DNA of 64,000 nucleotides from Trabulsiella guamensis ATCC 49490 (GCF_000734965.1 NZ_JMTB01000062.1:40118-104117), one strand, 5' to 3'; positions 1 to 10,522 are shown, counted from the stretch's first letter. Numbers and translations are program-made. Notes: generated by a model not told the origin, from the sequence alone.

Positions 1-25
1 GTTCACTTTATGAAAATTTGCGTAA

Positions 26-39
26 TTGATATAAATCAA
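26..39. promoter_or_regulatory. FNR-box-like palindrome
   Basis: TTGAT-N4-ATCAA matches the FNR consensus at all ten defined positions. It lies about 250 bp before btsT and could serve btsT or a gene beyond the left edge. Seen in sequence; use by FNR is inferred. Confidence 0.5.
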
Positions 40-77
40 GAATTGAATTTATTTATCCTGCCTGGTTATTACAAATG

Positions 78-93
78 CGTGACACTCATCACA
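78..93. promoter_or_regulatory. CRP-like site upstream of btsT
   Basis: CGTGA-N6-TCACA matches the CRP consensus TGTGA-N6-TCACA at nine of ten positions. CRP control of btsT is known in E. coli; the exact site here is inferred. Confidence 0.5.
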
Positions 94-121
94 AAATAAG
101 CCCGCATTAAGATTTTACTCA

Positions 122-149
122 ACCGCTTATCCATAAACACAACCGCTTA
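122..149 (+). promoter_or_regulatory. BtsR-type tandem repeat upstream of btsT
   Basis: Two identical direct repeats ACCGCTTA start 20 bp apart (122-129 and 142-149), so they lie on the same DNA face. They fit the tandem motif described for the response regulator BtsR (YehT) at the E. coli btsT (yjiY) promoter. The repeats are seen; the assignment rests on that published motif. Confidence 0.65.
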
Positions 150-286
150 AGCCGTCATACGACCACTGACGCTTTTACCTGCCAGTAATCACTTTCTTTC
201 TGGCAGGATCACCCCTGTATTACTGTCACTATCTCTCCAACAACAAGTACTGATCCAATTTTCATTTATAAAAACCAGGTCTCACT

Positions 287-2440
287 ATGGATACGAAAAA
301 ATTACTTAAGCACGTACCCTGGGCCATCCTCGGGATCATCGGCGCTTTCTGTTTGTCCGTCGTGGCGCTACGCCGCGGTGAACACGTCAGCGCCCTGTGG
401 ATAGTCGTCGCCTCGGTATCGGTGTATCTGGTGGCTTATCGCTACTACAGTCTGTACATCGCACAAAAGGTGATGAAGCTGGACCCTACCCGCTCAACGC
501 CGGCAGTGATTAACAACGACGGCCTGAACTATGTGCCGACCAACCGTTACGTTCTGTTTGGACACCACTTCGCGGCCATTGCTGGTGCAGGCCCACTGGT
601 AGGGCCGGTACTTGCGGCGCAAATGGGCTATCTGCCTGGCACCTTGTGGCTTCTGGCGGGCGTCGTGCTCGCGGGTGCGGTGCAGGACTTCATGGTGCTG
701 TTTATTTCCTCGCGCCGTAACGGTTCGTCACTCGGCGAAATGGTCAAAGAAGAGATGGGCCGCATACCAGGCTCGATTGCGCTGTTCGGCTGCTTCCTGA
801 TCATGATAATCATCCTCGCCGTGCTGGCGCTGATCGTTGTAAAAGCACTGGCGGAAAGTCCGTGGGGCGTATTCACCGTCTGCTCGACTGTGCCAATTGC
901 GCTGTTCATGGGCATTTACATGCGCTTTATCCGCCCGGGCCGCGTGGGTGAAGTATCGGTGATTGGTATTGTGTTGCTGGTCGCCTCCATCTGGTTTGGC
1001 GGCGTGATTGCGCACGACCCTTACTGGGGCCCGGCGCTGACCTTTAAAGACACCACCATCACCTTCGCGCTGGTGGGCTATGCGTTTGTCTCCGCACTGC
1101 TGCCGGTATGGCTGATTCTGGCGCCGCGTGACTACCTCGCCACCTTCCTGAAAATCGGCGTGATCGTCGGTCTGGCGCTCGGCATCGTGATCCTCAACCC
1201 GGATCTGAAAATGCCTGCGGTAACCCAGTACATCGACGGTACTGGTCCGCTGTGGAAAGGGGCGCTGTTCCCGTTCCTGTTTATTACCATCGCCTGTGGC
1301 GCCGTCTCCGGCTTCCATGCGCTGATCGCTTCCGGCACCACGCCGAAACTGCTGGCAAACGAAACCGATGCCCGCTTTATCGGTTACGGCGCAATGCTGA
1401 TGGAATCGTTCGTGGCGATCATGGCGCTGGTGGCGGCATCGATCATCGAACCGGGTCTCTACTTCGCAATGAACACCCCGCCGGCGGGCCTTGGCATCAC
1501 CATGCCGAACCTGCATGAAATGGGTGGCGATAACGCCGCGATGATCCTGGCGCAGTTGAAAGATGCCAGTACCCATGCGGCAGCGACTGTCAGTTCCTGG
1601 GGCTTCGTGATCTCGCCTGAGCAGATCATGCAGACCGCGAAGGACATTGGCGAACCGTCCGTCCTGAACCGTGCGGGTGGCGCACCAACGCTGGCCGTGG
1701 GTATTGCTCATGTATTCCACAAAGTACTGCCGATGGCAGATATGGGCTTCTGGTACCACTTCGGTATTCTGTTTGAAGCGCTGTTCATCCTGACCGCATT
1801 AGATGCCGGTACCCGTGCGGGTCGCTTTATGCTGCAGGACTTGCTCGGCAACTTCGTGCCGTTCCTGAAGAAAACCGATTCACTGGTCGCTGGCGTGCTG
1901 GGTACCGCGGGTTGTGTTGGCCTGTGGGGTTATCTGCTGTATCAGGGTGTGGTCGATCCGCTGGGCGGCGTGAAGAGCCTGTGGCCGCTGTTCGGTATCT
2001 CTAACCAGATGCTGGCTGCCGTCGCGCTGGTGCTCGGTACCGTCGTTCTCGTGAAGATGAAACGCACCAAATACATCTGGGTCACCGTGGTACCGGCGCT
2101 GTGGTTGCTGCTCTGCACCTCCTGGGCGCTGGGTCTGAAACTGTTCAGCACCAACCCGTCGCTGGAAGGCTTCTTCTTCATGGCTAACCAGTACAAAGAG
2201 AAGATTGCTGCTGGCGGCGCAAACCTCACCGCGCAGGAAATTGCTAACATGAACCACATCGTGGTGAACAACTACACCAACGCGGGTCTGAGCATTCTGT
2301 TCCTGGTGGTGGTATACAGCATCATCTTCTACGGTATCAAAACGTGGCTGAAAGCACGCGCTATCGACGCGCGTACTGATAAAGAGACGCCATACGTTCC
2401 GGTACCGGAAGGCGGCGTGAAAACCTCTTCACACCATTAA
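287..2440 (+). CDS. btsT: Pyruvate/H+ symporter BtsT (CstA family)
   Basis: High-affinity pyruvate importer in the inner membrane, of the carbon-starvation CstA family. The 717 residues match E. coli BtsT (YjiY) closely in length. The chain is almost entirely hydrophobic segments with short loops from about residue 12 to 690, and carries the family signature [13 protein letters not shown] at about residue 91. The start ATG follows an AGGT-containing weak ribosome site. The tandem BtsR-like repeats and CRP-like site upstream suggest induction by extracellular pyruvate through BtsSR plus CRP control. yjiX and yjiA follow on the same strand, separated from it by a hairpin terminator, so they may be expressed at a lower level than btsT. 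Confidence 0.95.
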   Translation: MDTKKLLKHVPWAILGIIGAFCLSVVALRRGEHVSALWIVVASVSVYLVAYRYYSLYIAQKVMKLDPTRSTPAVINNDGLNYVPTNRYVLFGHHFAAIAGAGPLVGPVLAAQMGYLPGTLWLLAGVVLAGAVQDFMVLFISSRRNGSSLGEMVKEEMGRIPGSIALFGCFLIMIIILAVLALIVVKALAESPWGVFTVCSTVPIALFMGIYMRFIRPGRVGEVSVIGIVLLVASIWFGGVIAHDPYWGPALTFKDTTITFALVGYAFVSALLPVWLILAPRDYLATFLKIGVIVGLALGIVILNPDLKMPAVTQYIDGTGPLWKGALFPFLFITIACGAVSGFHALIASGTTPKLLANETDARFIGYGAMLMESFVAIMALVAASIIEPGLYFAMNTPPAGLGITMPNLHEMGGDNAAMILAQLKDASTHAAATVSSWGFVISPEQIMQTAKDIGEPSVLNRAGGAPTLAVGIAHVFHKVLPMADMGFWYHFGILFEALFILTALDAGTRAGRFMLQDLLGNFVPFLKKTDSLVAGVLGTAGCVGLWGYLLYQGVVDPLGGVKSLWPLFGISNQMLAAVALVLGTVVLVKMKRTKYIWVTVVPALWLLLCTSWALGLKLFSTNPSLEGFFFMANQYKEKIAAGGANLTAQEIANMNHIVVNNYTNAGLSILFLVVVYSIIFYGIKTWLKARAIDARTDKETPYVPVPEGGVKTSSHH

Positions 2441-2453
2441 TACGGTAACCATC

Positions 2454-2480
2454 AGCCCCGCTTCGGCGGGGCTTTGTTCT
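2454..2480 (+). terminator. Hairpin terminator between btsT and yjiX
   Basis: Perfect 8-bp stem AGCCCCGC/GCGGGGCT with a TTCG tetraloop, followed by a T-rich stretch. It sits inside the btsT-yjiX gap and probably cuts down readthrough rather than ending a wholly separate unit. Confidence 0.75.
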
Positions 2481-2495
2481 TATCAGGATGGCAAA

Positions 2496-2699
2496 ATGTT
2501 TGGTAACTTAGGCGAAGCCAAAAAATATCTCGGTCAGGCGGCTAAAATGCTGATTGGCATCCCGGATTATGACAACTATGTCGAGCATATGAAGACCAAC
2601 CATCCGGATAAACCGTACATGACCTACAGCGAATTTTTCCGCGAGCGCCAGGAAGCGCGCTATGGCGGAAGTGGCGAAGGCGGCGTACGCTGTTGCTAA
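2496..2699 (+). CDS. yjiX: YbdD/YjiX family small protein
   Basis: A 67-residue soluble protein, the length of E. coli YjiX. It has a conserved core around residues 20-50 ([12 protein letters not shown], then HPDKPYM) and ends in a Cys-Cys pair. Family members always accompany CstA-type transporters (ybdD with cstA, yjiX with btsT) and some are reported to help peptide or pyruvate transport, but no reaction is established. The ribosome site is an AGGATGG just before the ATG. It is followed 10 bp later by yjiA. Confidence 0.9.
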   Translation: MFGNLGEAKKYLGQAAKMLIGIPDYDNYVEHMKTNHPDKPYMTYSEFFRERQEARYGGSGEGGVRCC

Positions 2700-2709
2700 A
2701 GGAGAGAAC

Positions 2710-3666
2710 ATGACACCTGTTGCAGTCACCCTGCTCACCGGCTTTCTCGGCGCCGGTAAAACCACCCTGTTGCGCCATATCCTCAACGAGCAGCATGGCT
2801 ATAAAATCGCCGTTATTGAAAACGAATTTGGCGAAGTGTCGGTGGACGATCAACTCATCGGTGATCGCGCTACGCAGATCAAAACCCTGACCAATGGCTG
2901 CATCTGCTGCAGTCGCTCTAACGAACTGGAAGACGCCCTGCTGGATCTGCTCGACAGCCTCGATCGTGGCGACATCCATTTCGACAGGCTGGTGATTGAG
3001 TGCACCGGCATGGCCGATCCCGGCCCAATCATTCAGACCTTTTTCTCTCATGAAATCCTTTGCCAGCGCTATCTGCTGGATGGCGTGATCGCGCTGGTGG
3101 ATGCTGTCCACGCCAACGAGCAAATGAATCAGTTCACGCTCGCCCAGTCGCAAATCGGCTATGCGGACCGCATTCTGTTGACCAAAACCGACGTTGCAGG
3201 CGACAGCGAAAAACTGCGGGAGCGCATTGCGCGCATTAACGCCCGCGCGCCGGTGTATACCGTGACACACGGCGATATCGACCTCGCGCTGTTGTTCGAT
3301 ACCAATGGCTTTATGCTGGAAGAGAACGTCGTGCAACCGACGCCGCGTTTCCACTTTATCGCTGACAAGCAAAACGACATTGCCTCCATCGTGGTCGAAC
3401 TGGATTACCCGGTCGATATCAGCGACGTATCACGAGTGATGGAAAATCTGCTGCTGTCGTTTGCCGATAAACTGCTGCGCTACAAAGGCATGCTGTGGAT
3501 TGCCGACGAGCCGAACCGCCTGCTGTTTCAGGGCGTGCAGCGCCTGTACAGTGCCGACTGGGATCGTCCGTGGGGTGATGAAACACCCCACAGCACACTG
3601 GTGTTTATCGGCGTTCAGTTGCCGGAAGACGATATTCGTGCCGCTTTTGCCGGGCTGAAGAAATAA
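2710..3666 (+). CDS. yjiA: COG0523-family metal-binding GTPase YjiA
   Basis: Cytosolic P-loop GTPase of the CobW/COG0523 family, thought to deliver or sense transition metals. The 318 residues equal E. coli YjiA. Walker A GFLGAGKTT is at residues 11-19, the family metal motif CICC at 64-67, and an LTKTD guanine-specificity motif near residue 157; a CobW C-terminal domain follows. An upstream in-frame start is possible, but ATG 2710 is preceded by GGAGAG at proper spacing and gives the family N-terminus. It follows yjiX in the btsT cluster. The physiological metal is unknown; E. coli YjiA binds Zn, Co and Ni in vitro. Confidence 0.93.
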   Translation: MTPVAVTLLTGFLGAGKTTLLRHILNEQHGYKIAVIENEFGEVSVDDQLIGDRATQIKTLTNGCICCSRSNELEDALLDLLDSLDRGDIHFDRLVIECTGMADPGPIIQTFFSHEILCQRYLLDGVIALVDAVHANEQMNQFTLAQSQIGYADRILLTKTDVAGDSEKLRERIARINARAPVYTVTHGDIDLALLFDTNGFMLEENVVQPTPRFHFIADKQNDIASIVVELDYPVDISDVSRVMENLLLSFADKLLRYKGMLWIADEPNRLLFQGVQRLYSADWDRPWGDETPHSTLVFIGVQLPEDDIRAAFAGLKK

Positions 3667-3675
3667 GGTGCGGTC

Positions 3676-4485
3676 ATGACTTCCGCGCGCGATATCAACC
3701 AGCGTTTTCTGCGCCCTGCCCATCTCCCGTGGGCAGAACTACGCAGCACTCAGCTGAGCCGACAAGCGTACAAGCGCCACCAGCATGCAGCGCTTTCGAT
3801 TGGTGCCATCATTGAGGGGGAGACCTGCTGCGTCTGTGAGGGCCAGGAATACCGGTTGCGGCCGGGCGATATCATTGTCATCCCGCCGCATGTCGCGCAC
3901 AGTTGTAATCCGGTAGCATCGCAGCCCCGCAGTTATCACATGCTTTATCTTGATGTGTCGTGGTGCCTGGCGCAATTCGCGCCAGCGACCTCGCTGCTCA
4001 CCATCGACCAGCCGGTGATCCGTGATACCGGGCTGTTCGCACGTTATCAGGAGATCGTCGCGTTGATGGACGCTCCGCCGTCTCCGTTGCTGGCATCCCG
4101 CTTAACCTCGCTGTTTCAGGCGTTACCGTTGATTCCTGCCCCGCCGTCTCGCGCGCACTACGCGTCGCAACAGCTTAGCGATCATCTGTTGTCGAATCTT
4201 CACAAGCCGCTGGCGCTTGATGTGCTGGCGAACACCTTTGCCCTGCGCAAAGAGACGTTGATCCGCCTGTTCCGTCAGGATACCGGACTCACGCCCGGCG
4301 CGTTCCTCAATATTGCCCGCATCGAATACGCCAAATCACGTCTGCGCGCGGGTGAGGATATCGCTGATGTCAGTTATCAGAGCGGGTTTGCCGACCAGAG
4401 CCATTTCCATAAAACCTTCGTCAGCTACACCGCCGCCACGCCCAGGCAGTACGCCCGCGGCAGATCAATATCAGACAATAATTAA
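3676..4485 (+). CDS. AraC-family regulator with N-terminal cupin
   Basis: A 269-residue transcription factor. Residues 1-110 look like an AraC-type cupin sensor (conserved RPGDIIVIPPHVAHSC with metal/ligand-pocket style His), and residues about 180-265 hold two helix-turn-helix motifs, the second recognisable as GFADQSHFHKTF. It starts 9 bp after yjiA and is followed by a LysE/RhtB-type exporter gene on the same strand. That pairing, common in enterobacteria, suggests the regulator controls the exporter in response to an amino acid or related compound. The pair sits between yjiA and yjiN. No specific orthologue name is assigned. Confidence 0.85.
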   Translation: MTSARDINQRFLRPAHLPWAELRSTQLSRQAYKRHQHAALSIGAIIEGETCCVCEGQEYRLRPGDIIVIPPHVAHSCNPVASQPRSYHMLYLDVSWCLAQFAPATSLLTIDQPVIRDTGLFARYQEIVALMDAPPSPLLASRLTSLFQALPLIPAPPSRAHYASQQLSDHLLSNLHKPLALDVLANTFALRKETLIRLFRQDTGLTPGAFLNIARIEYAKSRLRAGEDIADVSYQSGFADQSHFHKTFVSYTAATPRQYARGRSISDNN

Positions 4486-4533
4486 TTCACGTCGCGCCTT
4501 AAGGTGAATTCAGGTTTTTGTCCTGAGGTCATC

Positions 4534-5172
4534 ATGGAATCGTTGTCTGTGCTTTTCCCGTCCGCGTTTCTCGCGCTGGCGCTGTCGCATTTTGTCGCCC
4601 TGCTCAGTCCTGGCCCGGATTTTTTCCTGCTGACGGGGTACGCCATCCGCTACCGGCTGCGAGGAAGCGTCGGGCTTTGCCTCGGTATCGCTGCCGGAAA
4701 TGGTCTCTATATACTGCTCGCCATTCTTGGCTGGAGCGCCCTGCGACAGTTCACGGTGCTGTTCACGGCCATCGAACTGGCCGGTGCGGCGTATCTGCTA
4801 TGGATTGGCGTGCAATTGATTCGCTATGCCACCACGTCGCTGGCGCTGGAGAAGGTACAGAGCCATTGTCCATCGCTGCCCCGCCAGTTATTGCTTGGGC
4901 TGGGGTCTTCCTTGCTCAACCCGAAGAACGCACTGTTTTATCTGTCGCTCATGACCGCCCTGCTCGGCCCGAAGGTGACGCTACTACAACAAACTACCTG
5001 TGGCGTCTGGATGCTCTCGATGGTGCTGGTGTGGGATCTGCTGGTCGTTAAGCTTATCTCTCTGCCGCATACCCAGCGCTTTTTACAGCGTTATATCGGC
5101 TGGATTGAGCGCACCGCAGGTGTGGTGCTGATGGGGTTTGGCGGCTGGATTTTGTGGCGGTTTCTGATGTAA
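4534..5172 (+). CDS. LysE/RhtB family amino-acid exporter
   Basis: A 212-residue inner-membrane protein with about six hydrophobic segments. The LysE signature SPGPDFFLLTGYAIRYRLRGS near residues 24-44 and LNPKNALFYLS near residue 128 place it in the RhtB branch (threonine/homoserine/leucine exporters). ATG 4534 is chosen over an upstream GTG at 4504 because it has GAGG seven bases before it and gives the standard LysE N-terminus. It lies 48 bp after the AraC regulator and is probably its target. The substrate cannot be read from sequence. Confidence 0.85.
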   Translation: MESLSVLFPSAFLALALSHFVALLSPGPDFFLLTGYAIRYRLRGSVGLCLGIAAGNGLYILLAILGWSALRQFTVLFTAIELAGAAYLLWIGVQLIRYATTSLALEKVQSHCPSLPRQLLLGLGSSLLNPKNALFYLSLMTALLGPKVTLLQQTTCGVWMLSMVLVWDLLVVKLISLPHTQRFLQRYIGWIERTAGVVLMGFGGWILWRFLM

Positions 5173-5223
5173 GCAGCGAAGCCGTCACTACAAAAATGCT
5201 CTGCCGCCCTCTATGCTTACCGG

Positions 5224-6504
5224 ATGGATAAATTAGCTGAACTTAAACGCGCCCGGCGGCTGGCGCTGTCGCTGCTAATGGTAGCGGCGGCGATTTTTGT
5301 CACGACATTATTTCTGCCACCGGCCTGGTGGGTGAGCGCGCTCAAAGCGATGTCAGAAGCGGCAATGGTCGGCGCGCTGGCTGACTGGTTCGCGGTCGTC
5401 GCGCTGTTTCGCCACATCCCCATCCCACTTATTTCCCGCCACACGGCAATCATTCCCCGCAATAAGGACCGGATTGGCGACAATCTCGGCCGTTTCGTAC
5501 AGGAAGAATTTCTCGATACGCAATCGCTGGTGACGCTGATCCAGCGCCACGAACCGGCGATGATGATCGGTACCTGGTTCAGCCAGCCGCAGAACGCGCA
5601 GAAAGTCGGGCATCATCTGGTGACCGTGATGGGCGGTTTTCTCGAACTGACCGACGATGCGCGCATTCAGGGCCTGCTGAAACGCGCGGTGCATAAGGCG
5701 ATCGACAAAGTGGATCTCACTGGCACCAGTGCGCTGATGCTCGAAAGCATGACCAAAGACAACCGCCACCAGACGTTGCTGGACGCGCTGATCGCCCAGT
5801 TGATTGTGCTGATCCACCGCGACAGCACCCGGCGTTTTATTGCGAAGCAGATTGTCCACTGGCTGCAAACTGAGCACCCGCTGAAAGCCAAAGTGTTGCC
5901 CACCGAATGGCTTGGCGAGCACAGTGCCGAACTGGTCTCTGAAGCAGTGGATACGTTGCTGGATGAAGTGACCGTCGACAGCACGCACCAGATCCGTCAG
6001 GCGTTTGACCGCGCGGTACTGCGGCTTATCGAGTCGCTGAAAAGCGATCCACAACTGGCGCAGCGCGCCGATGACATCAAGCGGTACCTGAAAAATGACG
6101 CGGCATTTAACGGCTATCTCGGCGAATTATGGGCCGATCTGCGTCGCTGGCTGAAGGACGATCTCAAGACCGAAGACTCCCGCGTCCGGCAGCGCGTCGC
6201 CGAAGCCGGACAGTGGTTCGGCGAAACGCTGGTGGCGGATGACGCATTGCGTGCCTCGCTGAATGAGCATCTGGAGGAGGTCGCTCGCCGTGCAGCACCG
6301 GATTTCGCCGCCTTCCTCACTCGGCACATCAGCGACACGGTCAAAAGCTGGGATGCCCGCGAGATGTCGCAGCAGATCGAGCTTAATATCGGCAAAGATT
6401 TGCAGTTTATTCGCATTAACGGGACACTGGTCGGCGGCAGTATCGGGTTGATTCTCTGGCTGGTATCCCAAATTCCTGCGCTGATCGCCATACCGGTCAG
6501 GTAA
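5224..6504 (+). CDS. yjiN: DUF445 inner-membrane protein YjiN
   Basis: A 426-residue protein equal in length to E. coli YjiN. It has an N-terminal membrane segment (about residues 13-35), a second hydrophobic stretch with the DUF445 signature [20 protein letters not shown], a long charged helical region in the middle, and a C-terminal membrane segment (about 400-423). This suggests a large soluble domain held by both ends at the inner membrane. Function is unknown in the family. It is followed 58 bp later by mdtM in the same orientation, as in E. coli. Confidence 0.9.
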   Translation: MDKLAELKRARRLALSLLMVAAAIFVTTLFLPPAWWVSALKAMSEAAMVGALADWFAVVALFRHIPIPLISRHTAIIPRNKDRIGDNLGRFVQEEFLDTQSLVTLIQRHEPAMMIGTWFSQPQNAQKVGHHLVTVMGGFLELTDDARIQGLLKRAVHKAIDKVDLTGTSALMLESMTKDNRHQTLLDALIAQLIVLIHRDSTRRFIAKQIVHWLQTEHPLKAKVLPTEWLGEHSAELVSEAVDTLLDEVTVDSTHQIRQAFDRAVLRLIESLKSDPQLAQRADDIKRYLKNDAAFNGYLGELWADLRRWLKDDLKTEDSRVRQRVAEAGQWFGETLVADDALRASLNEHLEEVARRAAPDFAAFLTRHISDTVKSWDAREMSQQIELNIGKDLQFIRINGTLVGGSIGLILWLVSQIPALIAIPVR

Positions 6505-6562
6505 AAGAGTTGCAACAGATTCCGCCCCTGGCTGTTTTCCCCGCACAAGGAGTACGTTTTTC

Positions 6563-7804
6563 ATGCAACGGATGTTGTCTTTTTTTCGTCGCTATGCCGC
6601 TACGCTATTCTTCCCGATAGCGTTGATTATTTACGATTTTGCCGCCTATCTGACGACGGATTTGATTCAGCCAGGCATTATCCATGTGGTACGTGATTTT
6701 AACGCTGATGTCAGCCTTGCCCCGGCCTCTGTCAGCCTCTATCTGGCGGGCGGCATGGCGCTGCAATGGCTGCTCGGACCGCTCTCGGACAGGATTGGTC
6801 GCCGTCCGGTACTCATCACCGGTGCACTGATTTTTACCCTCGCCTGCACCGCCACGCTGTTTACCACCTCCATGGAACAATTTCTGGTGGCGCGGTTCGT
6901 GCAGGGTACCAGCATCTGCTTTATCGCCACCGTCGGCTACGTGACCATTCAGGAAGCGTTCGGTCAGACGAAGGGCATTAAACTGATGGCGATCATCACC
7001 TCAATCGTCCTGATTGCGCCGATCATCGGCCCGCTCTCTGGTGCCGCTCTGATGCATTTTATGCACTGGAAAGCGCTGTTCGGCATTATCGCTTTCCTTG
7101 GTTTTCTGGGCTGGCTCGGCCTGTTGCTGACGATGCCGGAAACGGTGCAAAGGGGCGTCGTACCGCTAAGTGTGAGCGGCGTATTGCGCGATTTCCGCAA
7201 CGTCTTCCGCAACCGGGTTTTCCAGTCTGGCGCGGCTGTGATCACCCTGAGTTACATTCCGATGATGACCTGGGTGGCGGTGTCGCCAGTTATTCTGATC
7301 GACGCGGGCGGTATGACGACAGCGGAGTTTGCCTGGGCGCAGGTACCGATATTCGGTGCGGTGATTGTCGCTAACATGGTGGTAGCGCGATTCGTGAAAG
7401 ACCCCACCGAACCGCGGTTCATCTGGCGGGCGATCCCCATCCAGCTGTTCGGTCTGTTGCTGCTCATCGCCGGCAATCTGCTGTGGCCGCACGTCTGGCT
7501 GTGGTCGGTCACTGGTACCAGTCTGTATGCGTTCGGCATCGGGCTGATTTTCCCGACGCTGTTCCGCTTTACACTCTTCTCGAACGATCTGCCAAAAGGC
7601 ACGGTGTCCGCCTCATTGAACATCACTATTCTGAGCGGAATGGCATTGGCTGTTGAGGGCGCCCGCTGGTTGTGGTTCAACGGCGGGCGGATCCCGTTCC
7701 ATCTGCTGGCAGTGGTCGCGGGGATTGCTGTGGTGTTTGCGCTGGCAGGATTGCTGCGACGCGTCCGGCAGCATAATGCGTCGCTTCCGGCGACGGAGAA
7801 ATAA
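6563..7804 (+). CDS. mdtM: MFS multidrug/alkali-tolerance antiporter MdtM
   Basis: A 12-segment major facilitator of 413 residues (E. coli MdtM 410) that exchanges drugs, bile salts and alkali cations for protons across the inner membrane. The MFS motif [18 protein letters not shown] is near residues 73-89 and antiporter motif C with Gly-Pro ([13 protein letters not shown]) lies in segment 5, as expected for DHA1 exporters. ATG 6563 is used; an alternative ATG lies three codons downstream. AAGGAG lies twelve bases before 6563. The gene is convergent with the metC-like gene and ends at a shared terminator. Confidence 0.92.
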   Translation: MQRMLSFFRRYAATLFFPIALIIYDFAAYLTTDLIQPGIIHVVRDFNADVSLAPASVSLYLAGGMALQWLLGPLSDRIGRRPVLITGALIFTLACTATLFTTSMEQFLVARFVQGTSICFIATVGYVTIQEAFGQTKGIKLMAIITSIVLIAPIIGPLSGAALMHFMHWKALFGIIAFLGFLGWLGLLLTMPETVQRGVVPLSVSGVLRDFRNVFRNRVFQSGAAVITLSYIPMMTWVAVSPVILIDAGGMTTAEFAWAQVPIFGAVIVANMVVARFVKDPTEPRFIWRAIPIQLFGLLLLIAGNLLWPHVWLWSVTGTSLYAFGIGLIFPTLFRFTLFSNDLPKGTVSASLNITILSGMALAVEGARWLWFNGGRIPFHLLAVVAGIAVVFALAGLLRRVRQHNASLPATEK

Positions 7805-7809
7805 AAACA

Positions 7810-7836
7810 GGCCCCACAACGCGGGGCCATTTTTTT
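7810..7836. terminator. Bidirectional terminator between mdtM and the metC-like gene
   Basis: Stem GGCCCC/GGGGCC with a seven-base loop, an A-rich run on the left and seven T on the right, placed between two convergent stop codons. It can serve both strands. Confidence 0.8.
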
Positions 7837-9025
7837 AAGCGATGCGTCCGAATCCGGCATCCAGATCAGCAATCAAATCCTCCACCGCTTCCAGCCCGAT
7901 GTGCACCCGGACCAGCGTGCCGGTGAAGTCTACCGCCCCCGCCGGGCGGATCTCGTTCAGCTCTTCCGGCTGGTTTGCCAGAATCAGCGACTCAAAACCA
8001 CCCCAGGAATAGGCCATATGAAACAGCGTAAAGTTGTCGAGGAAATGTGCCAGTTGCTCGTCACTCAGGCGCTTTTTCAGCACAAAGGAGAACAGCCCGG
8101 AACTACCGGAAAAATCACGCTGAAAATATTCATGCCCTGGGCACTGCGCCAGCGCCGGGTGATTAACGCGCGCCACTTCCGGCCGGTTCATCAGCCACCG
8201 GGCGATTTTAATGCTGCTTTCCTCATGCTGCCTGAGGCGAATCGCCAGCGTACGCAGGCCACGGCTGCCGTTGTAAGCGGTGTCGGCATCCAGCGTCTGC
8301 CCCATCAGATAGGAGTTTTCACGCAGTCGATCCCAACAACGGGCATTCGACACCGCCGTACCGAGCATGCCGTCGGAGTGGCCGATAGTATATTTAGTAC
8401 CGGCCTGAATCGAAATATCGACCCCGAAATCCAGCGCCTTAAAGAGCACACCCGCCGCCCAGGTGTTGTCGATCATAATGACGATCTCCGGGTTAACCGA
8501 GCGGATCGCCTTCACCATCCCCGGCACATCCTGGACTTCCATAGTGATAGAACTGGGCGATTCCAGGAACACCACTCTGGTATTGGGGCGGATAAGATCG
8601 GCAATACCAGCACCGATCATCGGATCGTAGTACGTCGTTTCCACGTTGAACTTGCTAAGGATCTTTGTGCAAAAATCCTGCGTTGGTTCGTACGCTGCAC
8701 CGGTCACAAGGATATGATCGCCGCTCTCAACAAACGCCAGGATCGCATTGGCTACCGCTGCCGCGCCGCACGGGTAGAGCGCGCATCCGACACCCCCTTC
8801 CAGTTCACTCATCGCTTTCTGGAAAGCAAAATGGGTATAGGTTCCGCGTCGCCCGTAAAACAGCTCGCCGTTCGCCCGGTTGGCGGTCGCGAATTTCTTC
8901 TCTTTCACCGAATTGAACACCAGCGAAGAGGCGCGCTGGATCACCGGGTTAACCGCCCCCTGGGTGTAACGTTTATCGCGCCCGGCAATCACCAACTGTG
9001 TTTCGAGCCTGATGGAATCTTTCAT
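7835..9025 (-). CDS. MetC-like PLP-dependent cystathionine beta-lyase/cysteine-S-conjugate lyase
   Basis: A 396-residue trans-sulfuration family enzyme most like E. coli MetC along its whole length. The PLP lysine is Lys211 in [12 protein letters not shown], with the FYGRR cofactor-phosphate motif at 56-60 and Asp186 in MIDNTW contacting the pyridine ring. It would split a C-S bond in a sulfur amino acid to pyruvate, ammonia and a thiol. Its position downstream of a symporter gene and opposite a LysR regulator, rather than the usual metC locus, suggests a catabolic role on an imported substrate. ATG 9025 has GGAGACG ahead. Substrate is not determinable here; it may be a paralogue of a metC elsewhere. 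Confidence 0.85.
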   Translation of the reverse strand: MKDSIRLETQLVIAGRDKRYTQGAVNPVIQRASSLVFNSVKEKKFATANRANGELFYGRRGTYTHFAFQKAMSELEGGVGCALYPCGAAAVANAILAFVESGDHILVTGAAYEPTQDFCTKILSKFNVETTYYDPMIGAGIADLIRPNTRVVFLESPSSITMEVQDVPGMVKAIRSVNPEIVIMIDNTWAAGVLFKALDFGVDISIQAGTKYTIGHSDGMLGTAVSNARCWDRLRENSYLMGQTLDADTAYNGSRGLRTLAIRLRQHEESSIKIARWLMNRPEVARVNHPALAQCPGHEYFQRDFSGSSGLFSFVLKKRLSDEQLAHFLDNFTLFHMAYSWGGFESLILANQPEELNEIRPAGAVDFTGTLVRVHIGLEAVEDLIADLDAGFGRIA

Positions 9026-9064
9026 AACGTCTCCTGTGACATCCTTTTGATCCGTTTCGGAAAT

Positions 9065-10297
9065 TTATAACGCTGCGGCCGTCTGTGAAGCTTCAGAAGC
9101 AGGCTGTTTTTTGCCTGTGAAGCGTTCGATAATTTGCGCCGCATTCAAATCATGAATCACATTAATCAGCGTGGCAGGCGCATCGGTAATCGTGCCCAGT
9201 ACCACCAGCATCGGGATGGTCTCCATCGGCAGCCCTAATGTGGTGACGATGAAAATCTCACCGAGGAATGCGCCGCCAGGTACGCCGCCGACGATAATCG
9301 CGGAAAGCACGGCAATCAGCATGGTGAGGAAGAAGGTCTCTGTGGTGAATTCCATCCCCAGCACTGAGTAGATGAAGACGATTTTCAGCGCCGCAATCAT
9401 CGCCACGCCGCCCTTATTCAGGTTCACCAGTAGCGGAAGAGAGACATCGACAATTTCCGGGTTGATCCCCATCGCTTTACCAGCACGAATGGTGACTGGC
9501 AGCGTTCCGAGAGAAGAACAGGTGCCGAGCGCGGTCACTGAGGGAGGGATCGCGTTGCGCCAGAAGGCTTTCACCGCAGGCATGCCACCGCCAATCCAGG
9601 AATAGACAATCGAGCCAAGCACGTAGTAGATCACTGTCGCCGCCATAAACAGAATGATAGCGCGGGCAAAGGTGAGCAGGATACTGGAGTCCTGACTGGC
9701 CATCGTCGCGGCAAAATAGCAGCCCAGCCCGACAGGCGCGACCGTCATGATGATGGAAACCACTTTCATGATCACCGTGTTAGCATCTTCCAGCAGCGAA
9801 GCGATGCGTCTGCCGGCACTGTCAGACTGACCAATCGCGATCCCGGCGATGATTGCCATCACAATCAGCGCCAGAATATTGGATTTTGAAAACAGCCCCA
9901 CGAAATCGTGAGTCGTAACCATGCTGACAAAATCCATCTGGCCGCTGCCGGCCTCGACGGTTTTCGACAGATCGATCGTCACACCCTGCGCCGGGTTGTA
10001 CCACAGCGCGAGCGCAACAATCCCTGCCGCCGGAATAAGCGCCATGGCGATCGAGACAATAAAAATAATCGCCATAATACGCCCCAGACGTTTCAGATCA
10101 GTCATTCTGGCGATGGATGACATCACGCTGATACCCACCAGCGGGACGATGATCATAAATAACAGGTTAAGGAAAATTTGGCCCAGGGGTTGAAGTTTTA
10201 CGGCAAACGTTGGCGCATAAATTCCCAGAACGCCGCCGGCGATCAAAGCAAGTAATAAAATAATAGACGATCTGTAGGGTTCGAGTCGTGACCACAT
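9065..10297 (-). CDS. DAACS-family dicarboxylate/amino-acid:cation symporter
   Basis: A 410-residue inner-membrane transporter of the GltP/SstT/TcyP family with about eight membrane segments and the family serine-rich reentrant loop (about residues 265-275, SVTALGTCSSLGTLPVT) and a following NLNKGGVAM-type segment. It would import an amino acid or dicarboxylate with H+ or Na+. ATG 10297 is chosen over a GTG at 10306 because AAGG lies eight bases upstream. The gene ends 39 bp before the metC-like gene and both probably form one operon, so the substrate may be cystine or another sulfur amino acid. This is inference from context. Confidence 0.85.
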   Translation of the reverse strand: MWSRLEPYRSSIILLLALIAGGVLGIYAPTFAVKLQPLGQIFLNLLFMIIVPLVGISVMSSIARMTDLKRLGRIMAIIFIVSIAMALIPAAGIVALALWYNPAQGVTIDLSKTVEAGSGQMDFVSMVTTHDFVGLFSKSNILALIVMAIIAGIAIGQSDSAGRRIASLLEDANTVIMKVVSIIMTVAPVGLGCYFAATMASQDSSILLTFARAIILFMAATVIYYVLGSIVYSWIGGGMPAVKAFWRNAIPPSVTALGTCSSLGTLPVTIRAGKAMGINPEIVDVSLPLLVNLNKGGVAMIAALKIVFIYSVLGMEFTTETFFLTMLIAVLSAIIVGGVPGGAFLGEIFIVTTLGLPMETIPMLVVLGTITDAPATLINVIHDLNAAQIIERFTGKKQPASEASQTAAAL

Positions 10298-10522
10298 AAC
10301 AGGCACCTTTTTAATTTAAATATTATTAACTGAGATAACATTCACACTTTTATTATCTCTGATGCGACTTCCTTTTATTCTGTGACGTACTTCACTTAAG
10401 TTGTCATCTTTTCATTTTGTCAGGAACTCATTTCCTGTGATTCAATAGTTGCATGTTTCAAATGGGATTGTAACGGGCTATTCGTACCGTTTTCGCAAAT
10501 CACTTGTGAATGGAAGGAAACA
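10298..10522. promoter_or_regulatory. Divergent promoter region, symporter/LysR gene
   Basis: AT-rich 225-bp gap between the outward-facing symporter and LysR genes, the typical place for a LysR-type regulator to bind. No single operator could be defined with confidence. Confidence 0.4.

Noticed and set aside
728..1759. A 343-codon frame antisense to btsT
   Set aside because: Composition is typical of a shadow frame (His/Arg/Gln-rich) and btsT is intact.
7901..9070. A 389-codon frame antisense to the metC-like gene
   Set aside because: The opposite strand encodes a complete PLP enzyme with all catalytic motifs; the antisense product has no family features.
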